A DNA stretch of 64,000 nucleotides from Gigaspora rosea (lineage: Eukaryota > Glomeromycota > Glomeromycetes > Diversisporales > Gigasporaceae). Position numbers and translations under genes: made by a program. Of this stretch, positions 1-12,206 are shown one piece after another. The stretch spans positions 1 through 64,000 of the forward strand of contig QKWP01002052.1 of the NCBI GenBank assembly GCA_003550325.1. Direction: 5' to 3'. The notes beneath the pieces were generated by a model. It ran no database searches and was not told the origin of the DNA. It saw nothing but the letters and a program-made list of their open reading frames with translations. Every line of letters starts with the position of its first letter. Within the stretch, counting starts at the first letter, position 1.

Positions 1-509
1 AATGCAACCAATTAATAAGATGGCTAACGCTAATCATAAACTTTATAAGAAATGATCTGCTGCATGCCGATAAAGAAAGATTGGAGAGGGGTTAAATTGG
101 ATCGGCGGGTTATGCAATACGAAAAATTAACCTTGCATGGTCTAATCTTTAATTTATTATTTTTTTATTGTTTTATTCTTTTTTATTTTCTTGTTTTTTG
201 AGGAATTATTTTTGAACTGCAGCATCGTGTACATTGTTAATACTTCTCGGAAATCGAGGTTAAACGGAGCAACTAATAACAGGGAGTCACGTGAGCACAA
301 AGACACATAACAGGACCGGGAAATCCTTATAGGTCCCCGCCACAACAATATTCGAACACTATTATAAATTTAGGAAATGTGACCGACTTTAAATAGATTC
401 AAATAATCTTAAGTCTTTGTAAAGTCATTGGATTGTATGATTCGTAGAAAAATTGGTCACCGCCTATAAATATATTGGTTACCAAAACGTACTATCTCGC
501 ATCATTATT

Positions 510-880
510 GTACGGCAATGTTGTTACTGCCATACCAAAATTTTGATCGTATTTGTACGGCTGAGTTTTAAAATTCTTATAGACAGAGCCGATATTTAAT
601 CTGTCTAACAAGAATTTTAAAATTCAACCGTACAAATACGTATGATCAAAATTTTGGTGCGGCAGACGTAACAACAGCCGGACAATAATACCGTTATTGT
701 ATGGATGGATAAAAAATCGACACAATGGTATAGATATATATCAGTTATCAGATCAAATACCTGTCAGAGGTATATGGCCGCGTTGCGGCCCATATATCTC
801 CGACAAATATTTGATCCGATAACTGATATACACCATACCACCGTACCGATATTTTTTCATCCACCATACAATAACTTATA
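510..880. mobile_element. Two adjacent foldback (hairpin) insertions, absent from units B and C
   Basis: Units B and C read straight from catcattatt into atataatcg, while unit A has 371 extra bases here flanked by ATTATT on both sides (504-509 and 881-886). The insert is two long hairpins. The first pairs about 510-579 with 609-684, sharing the motif ccaaaattttgatc and its complement. The second pairs about 689-783 with 783-877. The second ends in a GC-rich apex at 776-790 (GGCCGC-gtt-GCGGCC) in otherwise AT-rich DNA. No coding capacity is visible. Confidence 0.8.
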
Positions 881-2954
881 ATTATTATATAATCGTTATT
901 TATCATATGACTTAAATATTCTATAGCGATAATCTTTTTATGATATATAAATCTCACGATGAGCCAAATATCACTAACCGTAAGAAGTATTGGAAAATAA
1001 AATAGCAAAGTAGAGGAGAATGAACTTCATATTATCGTACAGTTGAGTATCAAGAAAAAGAGAGTTTTCTCTAAACTTTATCGTAATTATTTAATGTTAA
1101 TATTTCTAGCAATTTATTTAATTCACTGATAATCTTGCATTCTTATTTTTATAAAATTTGCTAAAAAGATAGTAATTCTCAAGAATTGAATGGCTGTTTT
1201 TAAGAATAGATTAGCTGTGGATGGTGCTACCAAATGGTACAGACTCAGAAAAAAAGTAGGATGCTTAAAATTTTTAAAAAAATTTTTGGACATTTCCAGC
1301 GCAATAATACAGAAGCAGTATTTTTGAATTAAAGGCTGTAAAGAACTTTAAAAGGTAAATTTTTATAATTCAGTACTTATAATATTTTAACTATCATACT
1401 AATTATATTAACATATATTTGAATATTTGATAATATTTTTACGTATTACTGTATCAAATAATAGATTTAGTCAATAAATGAGGATCTTATATAAGAAATT
1501 TCATTATATGCAAAGAACTCTGTTAAACTAACTTGTCGCGCGAAAAACATTCATTGACTTTGCAGGACTTTGTCTTACGTGAAGAACTCTATTAAATTAC
1601 CTTGTCGCGCGAAAACATTATAGGTCGGGAATTTTTAATTTCTTCGCGTGTATTTATTTTATTACATTTGATTGCTTATCCATTTATTATTAAATTCTCA
1701 TGACTATGTAATCGTTTATCCCTTTGTTATTATTAATGTTAAAGGCTTTTTCATGAGTCTAAGCTTATTGTTAAACCTTTAATGCAGTATAAAACTTTCC
1801 TTAAGTGTATCGATTATAACAGGAATTAGCTAGCAAAGAATTTTAATATTTTTATGATTTTATTAATGTAATCCAATTAAAATTACGATACTAATTATTG
1901 TTACGACACAGCCGTAATCGTATTCATTAGAACGCATCACTAGTAGTTACGTGCGTCAAAGGATTAACGATAACGATAAATATTCTGCTAATTTCAGTGG
2001 CTGAGTCTATTGTTTATAAATTTAAAAGCCTGAAGCTTAGCATCTCCCTCATGGACTCAACGAAAGATCTGATTGGTCTTTCTGATCAAAATTACCTAAT
2101 CAGATTCTTTATTGAATTTCATTGTGAGAAATGCTTTAATTTCTCTCAATAACAATAAAAATAACTGATATACAGCATTTGCGATTAAATTAGCATGGCT
2201 AAGATAAATTAAACAGTATTTATTATGTGGTAGTGATATTTATTATTTAATTAAATTTCTAGACTAAATACTTGTGATATTTCTACGAGCGAATCAAGTT
2301 AAAATAATTATGAATATTATCTAATTATTTAATTTTATCTTTTTTTTTTTTTTTGATAATTTAAATTTCATTTGGCAAAGGTTGAATCAACTTCAAACAT
2401 TAAAATTTTGTATTTTGTCTAACAATAATATAAACCATCTCAAATAGATACCATATATACCGTGTTTGTAATTATTAATGATAATATGATGACGCCAGGG
2501 CAAAACCAGACTTCTGGTTTTTAAACTTAGAATTCATCGACTCATTTATTTCATACTTTTTCAAGGATTGTATCTATATCTAAATTTAAACTATCATCAA
2601 ACCCAAAACTCTGGCTAAACTAATATCTCAATAGTATTTATTTAAGTGATATACGATCTATTCCCAGAATTCTATATAAAATATTTACAATATATCAAAG
2701 ATTATTTTTTTGGTTTAAATGTGAAAGTTCGGGATCCGTCCGGGTTTAACCGGTAAAGTATATTATAAATTTAAAATCAAAGACTGGGGGTTTTTTTTTC
2801 TTTGCATCACTCATATATTTGATCAATTAAATTGTTTAATGAAACAACTTAATAAAATTTTAGTATTATAGATGAGCTTTCCAATTACAGTAATAGTGAA
2901 AAGTTTTTAGCAAAACTTTTAGATTGCTTTGTTATATCCTATAAATTTTTTGTA

Positions 2955-4503
2955 ATTTCTGGTCAGCATAACAACGACTTTGAAATTCAAGAAGATAAAC
3001 ATCCGAAATCTAAATCTACCCTTGGGCAATCAATATTCAATTTTTGCAATGTTTTAATGGGTAATATATTGAATCATTACTAAATATAATATTTATGATT
3101 CGAGTGACTCTTATTTCAGCTTACTGAATTGAAATATTTTCAATTAAGCAATATTTAAATTATATTTAAATTATATTTTAATGACTTGCTTAGGTGTCGG
3201 AACTCTTTCATTACTTCTCGCATTTAAACATGCAGGATGGATTATCGGGCCATCATTATTATTTTTCTGCATGGGAGTTACGAATTACACTGCAAGACTA
3301 TTAATAAATGTTTGAATTATAAAGAAAGGATTTACACATATCCTGACATAGGTATTTCAGAACAATTTTTTTTTCCTTAAACCATGATGTTTAATATTAT
3401 TAAATTTTTATAAATAAAATACATAACAAAAAATAATAACTACGATAGCGTTTGAAATTTTGCGAAAATTATTATACTTATTTTATTTTCATTAGAACTA
3501 ATCGCAATAACAATTTCTTTAGTAATCCTTATTGGGGACTTTTTACAAGTATTATTTCCCGATATATCACTTATATCACTAGAAATTATTGCTTAGTGCC
3601 ATTAGCATTAATTGATATTAAATATCTCATATTTTTCATTACTTGGAATAGTATCAGCAATAATTTTAGTAATTGTAATAATAATTAATGAAATTACAAG
3701 AAATCAACAACCTGGAAGTTTATTTAATCCTATGAAAACTGAATTATGGGCTACAGATTTGAATTCTTTACCTTTTAGTTTTGGATTAATAATAGCTGGA
3801 TATGCAGGTTATTAATTTGATCTTTTTGGTTATAATGCAATTAATTTACTATTATATGGTTATTTTTTCAGGTCATTCTGTATTTCCTTCAATATATCTA
3901 GATATGCAAACACCTAATAAATACTTGAAAGCTCGTACTCTTTTAGTACTGTTGTTTATATTTTAACACTGTATGTGGTTACTTGATGTTTAAAAATATG
4001 ATAAAACCAGAGGTAAGTTTAAATTATGCATTTAAAATGGTTTTTAATTTTAAATTTATTAAAAATTTATTAATACTTTTATCATGAATAATACTATAAA
4101 TAAATACTATACTGCAGATAACACAAAATATCATGTCTACACCTGATCATTTGAAACTTCTAAATCAATTTATAGTAAGGCTCGTAGCGATTAATCCGTT
4201 TACAAAAATTGTGCTTGAATTACACCCAGTAAATTTTTACCTAGAAATTCAATATCAGTCAAAGTTCATGCAATTTATGGACTCGTCTACGCAATGATTG
4301 TTTCTTATTCATACGTTTTTTATCACGTATGTTAGTAATAACTGCTGTTGTATTCATTGCAATCAAGTATCCACAGTTTGATAGGGCAATAGAATTGTTA
4401 GGTAGCTTTTTATTTAAATTATTTTACAGTTATTCCGTGTATGTTCTATTTGAAATTATAAAGTAACAATTTAAGATGGTGGGAATGGCTTCAAAATACC
4501 TGA
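2955..4503 (+). pseudogene. Vacuolar-type amino acid transporter (AAAP/AVT-like), copy A, dead
   Basis: This is a degraded copy of the five-exon transporter at 46,070-47,722. The start codon is changed to ATT at 2,955-2,957. Exon 2 (about 3,195-3,352) has a one-base loss in the ATAAAATG stretch. The acceptor before exon 3 is changed from AG to AA (near 3,440). Exon 3 carries a deletion near 3,595 that puts a TAG in frame, and exon 4 has lost bases near 3,930. The C-terminus stops early (TGA 4,501-4,503) just after the Arg-Trp-Trp-Glu-Trp motif, exactly as in copy B, so that truncation predates the A/B duplication. Flanking non-coding DNA also matches B and C. Confidence 0.9.
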
Positions 4504-5949
4504 CAACTTCTATTCGCTAAATTCCTCACTCGATATTCTATTCTATCAAGAACATAAGTATCCTGCTTGTAATTTTAAAAAGTGCAATGAAACACCAGAG
4601 ACAACTGACCTTCTTTCTAAACCTTAGTGACTTTCCTAATATGTTATTAAGCCATCCGCTGCCCGACAGGTTGTCTTGGGACCGTTTGATTGAGTTTAAT
4701 TAACGCATTTTTCTTTTCAAGATTTATATAGTAAAAATTGTTAGCCCTGACACTAAAGCAATATCTGGAGATAGGTTAATTAGTTTCATGCATGCGCATT
4801 AATGAGCATTAGTGCATATTCATAAGCATGATTCCGTTTCATGCGCATGTTATTCATCAAATTTTATATAAAAAACTGTAAATAGCCATGATCAAATTTG
4901 CAAGACACTGAATGTGTGGCAGATTATGACTATTTGATTAATATTTGTCAATATTACAGTATTAAATAGATTTTAATGTTAAGGTTAGATTGGAAGAAGT
5001 TAGAAAAAGGATTTATATAAACCTTACGCCAAAATTATGAGAAAAATTTTTTTTTCTTAAAGCTCTAAGAGCAGTTCATAGGCAAAATCTTAAATACAAA
5101 ATTTATCCTAGCGAATTGCTTAAAGGGAGATAGAAATAAGTGTATGTATAGTATTATATAGCCCATTGCATATACGTCTTAGTGTAGTTCTTGAGCAATT
5201 TCCTCAAATGTTTATTGATTTCATATCATAATTTATAGAAGAAAGCAGAGCTTTGTATTGATACTTACAAGAAATTGTTTGGGGTTTATACATGATTCTT
5301 ATAGATTAATTTTGCTAAATATTTTTGATTCATTATTTTGCAGTGTCGTATACATGTAATATAGTGCATATTTTTATCAAATTAATATATACACTAATTA
5401 AAATAACCTAATATATGCATCACTCTAATAAAACGCATTATACAGTATTTATAATGCCACTAAACATAATCTCACCCTAATATGATAAAATGCATGATGA
5501 AATCTGGAATCCTTTATTTAATTTATATCATCCTAATCTAGAGTGCAGTAAAGTTATGTATTTACATAAATACATAATTGATTTTATATCAGACAATAAT
5601 TACAAGCATAGTGACAGGCGTTATAGTGGTAATTAATTAACTTTCTTTAATTGACTAATGATCATTGCAATACCACCCGCACTATCAGAGTGACATGGTG
5701 ATAGAACAAAAATTTGGCAGCACCGTGACATCTGAGTAAATCAGAATTAAAAATATCAGAAATCAATTATTGAGATCTAGATATTTATGGTTTGACAAAA
5801 TAATTTTCAAGGCATTCTCTATTCCAATTTGGCCCAAAGACCATGGTACTACCAAATTTTTGCATCATTACTATGTCACACGCACTATGTTTGATTGCAT
5901 AACAATTCTTTTTTGCTTACTAGATCAAATCAATCCTATGGCTCAATTC

Positions 5950-7735
5950 ATTGTTGTAAGCCATGGTAAATGATCGAAAGGGATGAACAGAAGACGTTTA
6001 TTTATTATCAAAAATCAGAAGTAACTAGTAATGCTAGTGAGAAAATAGCGTTGGAAATTATTATCTACATTGAAAAGGATAAATATTCATTATTGTCAAA
6101 CATATGCTGAGATAGAAATGCTGGTGGAGCAACCAAAGTCGAATATTGCTATGAAAATAGAAGTTGGCAGAAATAGTGGTATATATGGAACATATCCCAA
6201 TTCAAAACAAACGACTTTTTTGAAAATTGTCAGCATCTCAAAATCTCATCTATGAAAATGCTCTCTTGCAAAATTTTACTATAGGCATGTTTGCTATCAT
6301 CCCTTCGCAATTATATCGTAATTGAATTCACTCTTGCTTATAGCTAGTAAGAAGTATATGCATGTGAACATACCAGTGCCTCGACCTGTGCATAACATGT
6401 GAATTTTGGCTTAATAGCGTGCAGCAAAATCCAGTTCATTTATGATCCAAAATATTCGAACAGGCGGTCCTTCATTTTGTTTCTTTATCGAAGGAATAAG
6501 TTATAAATATTGTAGTTTGTTACAAAGTTATTGTAATTTACGTTATAAAATGAGATTTGAAATAATTATTAAAGAAAAAAGATTATATTAAATTTTTATA
6601 ATATGCTCATATTTATCTTAACCATAATTCCATATAAATAGTAATACAAATTAGGGCGGGCTCGCAGCAGCACTGTAGTGCGTACATACGAACTATAAAT
6701 TTATCATCACATAATTTGTTGCACTAATTATATTGGTGAATTTCTTTACAATAAAAAACATAAAATATTATAAACTTTGACACAATAATGTATTTTAATC
6801 TCTTATTTCCAAATCAACGTCTATAAGCATCTCTTCCAATTTCGTCCCATTTTTTTTTATTGTTTAATTATCTTTTTGAGTAATTTAATTATCACCTATA
6901 AGCATCACTCCAATTTTGTACAACATAAGTTGGCATATTATTGTTTGTCTTTTTGGATAAAATTTGCTCCAATTTTAAGTAAAAAAGTGGTTATAAAAAA
7001 GAAATTGGGGCTCACCGATTTGGTTATGTTTTATAAAATATAGTTAGTATCTACATTTTGATGCTGTGTGTCCGAGCTATGCTAAGCTTGTGAAATGTTG
7101 TGCCGTGCTTATCTGAACCATGCAGAGTTTTGCTGTACTGGGCTCTTGATCCACTCCTCCGTTTTGCTTCGCTCTGAATAGATGTCATATTTATACAAAA
7201 AAAATATTTGTATAGAAAGGAGCAGGTGGTAAGCAAATTTTCTGTGACTCTCTAACACCAAAAAAGAAGTCACCGGAATTTTACCTTATATGGAACCAGG
7301 AATTTTACAGTGGAAACCACATACTCAAGCAGTTGATTTTATGTTTGGGTATGATTATGATGAAATATCACCAGGAAGAACGACTCTCAATGATTATAAC
7401 TTTAACCATGAGCTTACTATAAATATCTGCTTTGGATTAAGACCAGAATTTATACAATGTACACCTGATTAACTTAACCAAGCGATGCATGGATTTAAAC
7501 CTGGAAAATAACTTACTATCTGATCTGTTAATAGTTTAATTACTCATTGGATTGAAGAGATAGAAAATCTGATGATAAAAATGAAATAAAAAAAAAACAA
7601 TTTTTGCAAGCCGATAAAATTAAACATAACATTGAGTCGACAAAACATCGGAATCATAATTATAATAGTAAAACTATCGACATACAAGAAATATTGAATA
7701 GGTTAGTATTTGAAATTCGTTATAATTTATAAAAG
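5950..7735 (+). pseudogene. Relic of a Sel1-repeat protein kinase, unit A
   Basis: At about 5,963-6,020 one frame reads DEQKTFIYYQKSE, matching the Sel1 unit DEHKAFIYYQKSAE of the intact kinases in this window. At about 6,120-6,175 another frame reads TKVEYCYENRSWQ, matching TKVGYCYEKGIG-type sequence. About 1 kb downstream (7,290-7,735) come kinase C-lobe remnants: tQAVDfm, YDEISPGRTTLNDYNF, INICFGLRPEF, and a tail resembling QFLQADKIKLNIE. Frameshifts and stops separate every piece. Unit B carries the same relic, so it was dead or dying before the duplication. The + orientation is opposite to the intact kinases. Confidence 0.75.
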
Positions 7736-8020
7736 GTATATAATCAAGTATCATAGGGACGTTCAAAAAAGTAGATTTTACTGCTCAGAGCACGATGATG
7801 ACGAATATTAATATATAGTTGAGTACATATCGATTAAAAGAAATTCCTTAAGAAAAGTTTTTCTATAAGCAATCCTTAACATGAAAAGAACAATTCTAGC
7901 ACCTACCCTAATTCTAACCATATGTTTATAAATCATGCATAACGGAGTCATATGCATCCAGTTATGCATTCATTAAACTTAAACATGTTTAAAAAATTTT
8001 TATTTATTAATATTTATTTA

Positions 8021-8205
8021 CAGTGCTTTTCAAATTACTGTGATCAGTGATTTTCATACATCACACTGGAAATCAAAAAATTAGAAAAAATGCAATCTGT
8101 GATTGGTTAGAAATAATTTTTAGCAAATCATGTATTGGCATTTTTTCTAGATTTCTGATTTCCGCGTGATGCACGGTATTTGCTGATCACAGTAATTTGA
8201 AAAGC
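8021..8205. mobile_element. Short foldback MITE with CAGTGCTTTTCAAATTACTG ends
   Basis: The left end CAGTGCTTTTCAAATTACTG is repeated inverted at about 8,183-8,205 (CAGTAATTTGAAAAGCA). Unit B carries the same element in a deleted form at about 37,610-37,735, so this insertion predates the A/B duplication. No target duplication is clear. Confidence 0.65.
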
Positions 8206-9194
8206 AATTTCGTTGTTAAGATTTTACAACTATGTCAACATCGAGTTAATCTTATACATAAGTGCCAATCATACATTAATGGTGCAACGCATGATATTTA
8301 TTAATGAAAATTTAATTTTATTAGCAAACTAACAATATTTATGTATATTGCTTTCGTGCTTAACTTCAGCAATATACTACGAATTTAATTTGAATAAACT
8401 TATTTAAGTATCAATCAGTGTTAAAAAAATATCTAATTTTTTCAGTGCGGTCATACAAGAACAATTTGTTTCTCAACAACAGCGCAGTAAGAGTAAGAAC
8501 AAGAGATTGGTCTATATACAATGCTTTAAATTTTACCATACCATAGTAATAAAACGTGTTTCACAAGCTTGAGATCATGTTAAAATATTTATCTTCAGAA
8601 CTTACTGTAATCTGCTATACTTAAGCATACCATTATCATTAAATTTAGATAATTTGAAAAGATTATAAAGATACGATTCTTTATCGATGTTATTAACTTT
8701 ATTATTTTAGAAAATTAACCAATGAAAATGCAAACAAAATTAAAACCATAAAACTCAACAATGTAATGCATTAGAATTTAAGTTTTATATATTATCTTTA
8801 GTAATTAGAATGATAAATTCGACATTCACTTTACCTTATCGATTATAAAAATATTTAGTAATCCCATAATTTCTGCTTAATCCAACTGAAATCTGAAAAA
8901 AAATATTAAATTGAAACAAAAGAAATCATAAAAATGACCAAAGATCTGTTGTGGAGACTAGCTTTCTGTTACTAATAAAAGTCTTCGCACAAAGCTTTAG
9001 ATAAATCATTTCTATTTTGTATTAACGCAAATATCACATCAAATATCAATATTTAGACGGAAATTGGGACAATTTTTATGGCATGATTATTTTATTCGCT
9101 ACAGTATAAATTTTTAATTAATAATAAATCTAATTTTTTTTAGGGATTTAGATTATAAAACCCAATGTTGTGTAATCTTTATATACTGAACATA

Positions 9195-9527
9195 TGGGCG
9201 CTTCGCAATAGAAAGGGCGGAAACTACCCCAAAAACGAAAAATGAGTTTTTATTAGATTCGGGTATATTTCGACGTGGTAAACATTTTTCTATTATAAAT
9301 GAAGATCGATTTGCATAATAAAAAGTCAAGATAATGTAGAAGAAAAATTGCACGAGGCTTCCTAGCATCACGAGAATACCCGTTAGTCACATGTTATTTT
9401 TAACCAATCAAAATCGTGAAATTTTGATTAATCCGGATCAGTCCGAAAATCAAAACAAACGATTAAACTCAATTATCTCGAAATTAGATATATTCGAGTA
9501 TCCGCCTTTTCTATTGCTAAGCGCCCA
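9195..9527. mobile_element. TA-flanked MITE (Tc1/mariner-like), private to unit A
   Basis: Unit B reads acaTAttgatt at the matching site, while unit A has acaTA, then 333 bp, then TAttgatt, so the TA is duplicated (9,193-9,194 and 9,528-9,529). The terminal inverted repeats are about 28 bp. The left begins TGGGCGCTTCGCAATAGAAA and the right is its near-exact complement with one extra base. There is no transposase. The target site and ends fit a Tc1/mariner-type deletion derivative, which is inference from the TA alone. Confidence 0.8.
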
Positions 9528-10021
9528 TATTGATTAAATAATCATTTATAATTTCCTTTATAACATGCTAAGTTAATATGAATAGATTAATGAAATATAT
9601 CTTATAATGATAAATGTTCACAATTAGAGAGTTTAAAATTACATTTCGTATCAGTCACGATAAATGCAGATTCCGTTATTGCGGTTTTACAACTTTATCT
9701 TTATAAATTTCAAATCAATAATTATACTCTATTAGTCCAAGTAGCATGAGTTAATTCATATCATAGATGGTGTCGAGAATTTCGTTCTTGTATATGTTTT
9801 ATTAATATCTATTTTTGAAATATATAATTTTTAAAGAAGACGTTTCTGTTTTTTTTTCAGCATTTGGATCATCCCAACTGTAATTAGGATTAGGTTCGTA
9901 TTTCAATTAACCCAGATCGACCTTCAGAATTCCAAGCAAGTATTGGTGGTTGAGTTAATGAACTATCATGATAATAATATCATAATCATTTTGTGAAATA
10001 TTTATTTATTTAAATATTTAC

Positions 10022-10634
10022 TGTCAAAGGGTTAATAGTCTCACCGGATCTAATATCTAACTCAAACGTTTATACTAATTTCGTTGTCTCGCTTGGCACT
10101 TATTCTGTTAACTTGACACACTTTACTAACAGTTTATTCACTAAGAGATATACGGTTCGTTAACACAAAGTTATGGTGAGCACGAAGCTAAAGCTAAGCT
10201 ATTAAGAGCGTGAAAGCTTGGCACTTCCCCCTTAGAATCGATGCCTTATTTATTGTCACGGATGATCATGAAATTGGATGATGGTGAAATTTGAATCTAT
10301 TTTATGTACGATTTTTAAAAATTTTTAGAGCCTTTTTTGTTAAATTTTTTTTTATAGTTGAATTAGGATTTAGGGTTAGGGTTATTAATAAAAGAGTATA
10401 GGTGGATTTTGGTAGGGTTTATATTTTCAAATTGAGACCCCCAAATTTCACCATCATCCGATTTCACGATCATCCGCGACATTTATTAATTACTAATACA
10501 CTTGCATCATACTATACTCATCGCTCATGCAATCATTATACTAATTTCTAATGAATCACGATTACCCGATCATAACATTCGATCATATGCGTACCCGATC
10601 ACTGATCACATGGGTACCGAAAACCCCGTGACAT
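10022..10634. mobile_element. Probable solo LTR (TGTCA...TGACA) split by a MITE
   Basis: The interval begins TGTCAAAGG and ends CCGTGACA. It is flanked by perfect 5-bp direct repeats TTTAC (10,017-10,021 and 10,635-10,639), which is the expected pattern for an LTR-retrotransposon footprint. Removing the MITE at 10,255-10,480 leaves about 380 bp, close to the 337-bp LTR-like insertion at 35,087-35,423 that also starts TGTCA and ends TGACA. No internal retrotransposon genes, primer site or polypurine tract follow, so it is read as solo. Confidence 0.7.
10255..10480. mobile_element. MITE nested in the solo LTR
   Basis: Terminal inverted repeats of about 35 bp begin GTCACGGATGATCATGAAAT on the left and match CGGATGATCGTGAAATCGG in the complement of the right end. 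Flanking direct repeats ATTTATT (10,248-10,254 and 10,481-10,487) fit a 7-8 bp target duplication. The middle is T-rich with no ORF. It contains a TTAGGG-like pair near 10,371 that is not a telomere array. Confidence 0.75.
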
Positions 10635-10801
10635 TTACTTCAAGAAATTTTTATCCAAATTATCAAAAACTTGACTCAAAATAAAAGGATATTCTTAGAT
10701 TTGCATTTTAGGTTATGAAAATTTCGAAGTATAATAATTCATAAAATAAGTTCCTTTTAAATATGTTAACCAATAATCCAATCATTTTAAAATTTATCTT
10801 A

Positions 10802-11244
10802 GGCCGTTTGAAGTTAATTTTTCGGTTAACATCACCCCCCCCAACGGCCCCCCGGCCCTCCCGGTAAAATGAACATATGAAAAAAAATAAAAAAATAAAA
10901 TATTATCATTATTTAGAAATCAAATTCAATATATAAATTCGATTTATTACTTCGTGCATGAAATATTACTAGTATATATTAAGTATTTATAAAGTGGCTG
11001 GCGTACGTACATAGCTCTATATATGGAGAGTCTAAAGCGGAGCAGAATCACGTGACACCTGACCAATCAAATTAGGAATTTGATGATCTTCGGCGAAGCA
11101 AACAAGAATGAGGAACGAAAACCTTGAAAAATACAAAAACGACAGTCTAAACCTACCTTAGTGTGTTAATTAAAAATGTAGGAAGGCAATTTTGCTTATA
11201 TATTACTACCTAAACCTATCTAAGGCCGTTTGAAGCTAATTTTT
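10802..11244. mobile_element. Broken GGCC-ended (PIF/Harbinger-like) MITE termini
   Basis: The terminal motif GGCCGTTTGAAGTTAATTTT follows TTA at 10,799-10,801. A second copy, GGCCGTTTGAAGCTAATTTT, follows TAA at 11,221-11,223 and runs into the N gap. The complete element of this family is at 11,952-12,206. Matching right ends for these two copies are not visible; at least one is probably hidden in the gap. Confidence 0.55.
11035..11220 (-). mobile_element. Truncated relative of the 54,661-54,881 MITE
   Basis: The left end TAA|AGCGGAG matches the end of the complete element at 54,661-54,881. The interior (about 11,090-11,195) is the reverse complement of that element's core, including the run ggaaggcaattttg. 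The far terminus is missing, apparently cut off by the GGCC element at 11,224. Confidence 0.6.
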
Positions 11245-11684
11245 NNNNNNNNNNNNNNNNNNNNNNNNNNNNNNNNNNNNNNNNNNNNNNNNNNNNNNNN
11301 NNNNNNNNNNNNNNNNNNNNNNNNNNNNNNNNNNNNNNNNNNNNNNNNNNNNNNNNNNNNNNNNNNNNNNNNNNNNNNNNNNNNNNNNNNNNNNNNNNNN
11401 NNNNNNNNNNNNNNNNNNNNNNNNNNNNNNNNNNNNNNNNNNNNNNNNNNNNNNNNNNNNNNNNNNNNNNNNNNNNNNNNNNNNNNNNNNNNNNNNNNNN
11501 NNNNNNNNNNNNNNNNNNNNNNNNNNNNNNNNNNNNNNNNNNNNNNNNNNNNNNNNNNNNNNNNNNNNNNNNNNNNNNNNNNNNNNNNNNNNNNNNNNNN
11601 NNNNNNNNNNNNNNNNNNNNNNNNNNNNNNNNNNNNNNNNNNNNNNNNNNNNNNNNNNNNNNNNNNNNNNNNNNNNNNNNNNNN
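11245..11684. other. Assembly gap (440 N)
   Basis: A run of N. The sequence enters the gap within a MITE terminus (aattttt) and leaves it with ttttcgg, the next letters of that same terminus. The hidden sequence therefore probably contains one or more copies of the same hairpin-prone element. The reading frames crossing the gap are not real. Confidence 0.98.
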
Positions 11685-11951
11685 TTTTCGGAAATAACAA
11701 TTACAAACCAATTATTCGAATTGATACTTTTTTACATTAATTTTTAAGCCATCCGAGTAGTGATTTATTTCATTCAATGAGGGACAAAATTTGCTCGACC
11801 AATAGGAACTTGGGAACCCAAAATTCCGATCTGTGATCGCAAAAATGATGCAGATCCGATCACTAGATCACGAGAATTTTGGCTGTAAAAATTGTACGTA
11901 CGTACGAAGTTCTTTTTCTCTGATGAATACATTATATAATTAATTAATTAA

Positions 11952-12206
11952 GGCCATTTGAAGGTAATTTTTCGGTTAACATCACCCCCAGCTGAAGTCT
12001 CCCCCACTTCCCCCGAAAACGAACAGCCAATCAAAACGCTGGATGACGCTCGCCAGTCACCTGATTTATATCAACCAATGAAACTGGCCCATCTTTGTTC
12101 ATTTTTATATGTTCGTTTCATATGTTCGTTTCATTTTGCCCCCCCTCCCCCCCTCCCGAGAGTCCTGGAAAAGTGATGTTAACCGAAGAATCAACTTCAA
12201 ACGGCC
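11952..12206. mobile_element. Complete PIF/Harbinger-like MITE
   Basis: The 255-bp element starts GGCCATTTGAAGGTAATTTT and ends AATCAACTTCAAACGGCC, giving inverted repeats of about 36 bp that include ggttaacatcacc. It is flanked by TTAA on both sides (11,948-11,951 and 12,207-12,210), consistent with a 3-bp TTA/TAA target duplication. GGCC ends with a TWA duplication are typical of PIF/Harbinger elements (family knowledge). The interior is unusually C-rich (cccccctccccccc). It has no transposase. Confidence 0.8.

Larger units (their letters stand above)
93..9973 (+). repeat. Segmental duplication unit A (transporter pseudogene + Sel1-kinase relic)
   Basis: Nearly the whole interval aligns by eye, in order and orientation, with 26,416-39,497 (unit B). 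Its first half also aligns with 43,613-47,643 (unit C). Landmarks are the shared opening at about 95-125, the transporter copy at 2,955-4,503 and a Sel1-kinase relic at 5,950-7,735. The match to B stops at about 9,973, just after a shared run reading gagttaatgaact. Insertions private to A are a double hairpin (510-880) and a TA-flanked MITE (9,195-9,527). Confidence 0.85.

Noticed and set aside
157..348. A 63-codon minus-strand frame conserved at 43,687-43,872
   Set aside because: It is conserved only because the whole unit is duplicated. The unit B copy is shorter and diverged, there is no domain, and the N-terminal composition looks random.
11220..11711. Long open frames across the N run
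   Set aside because: They consist of N and only reflect the gap.
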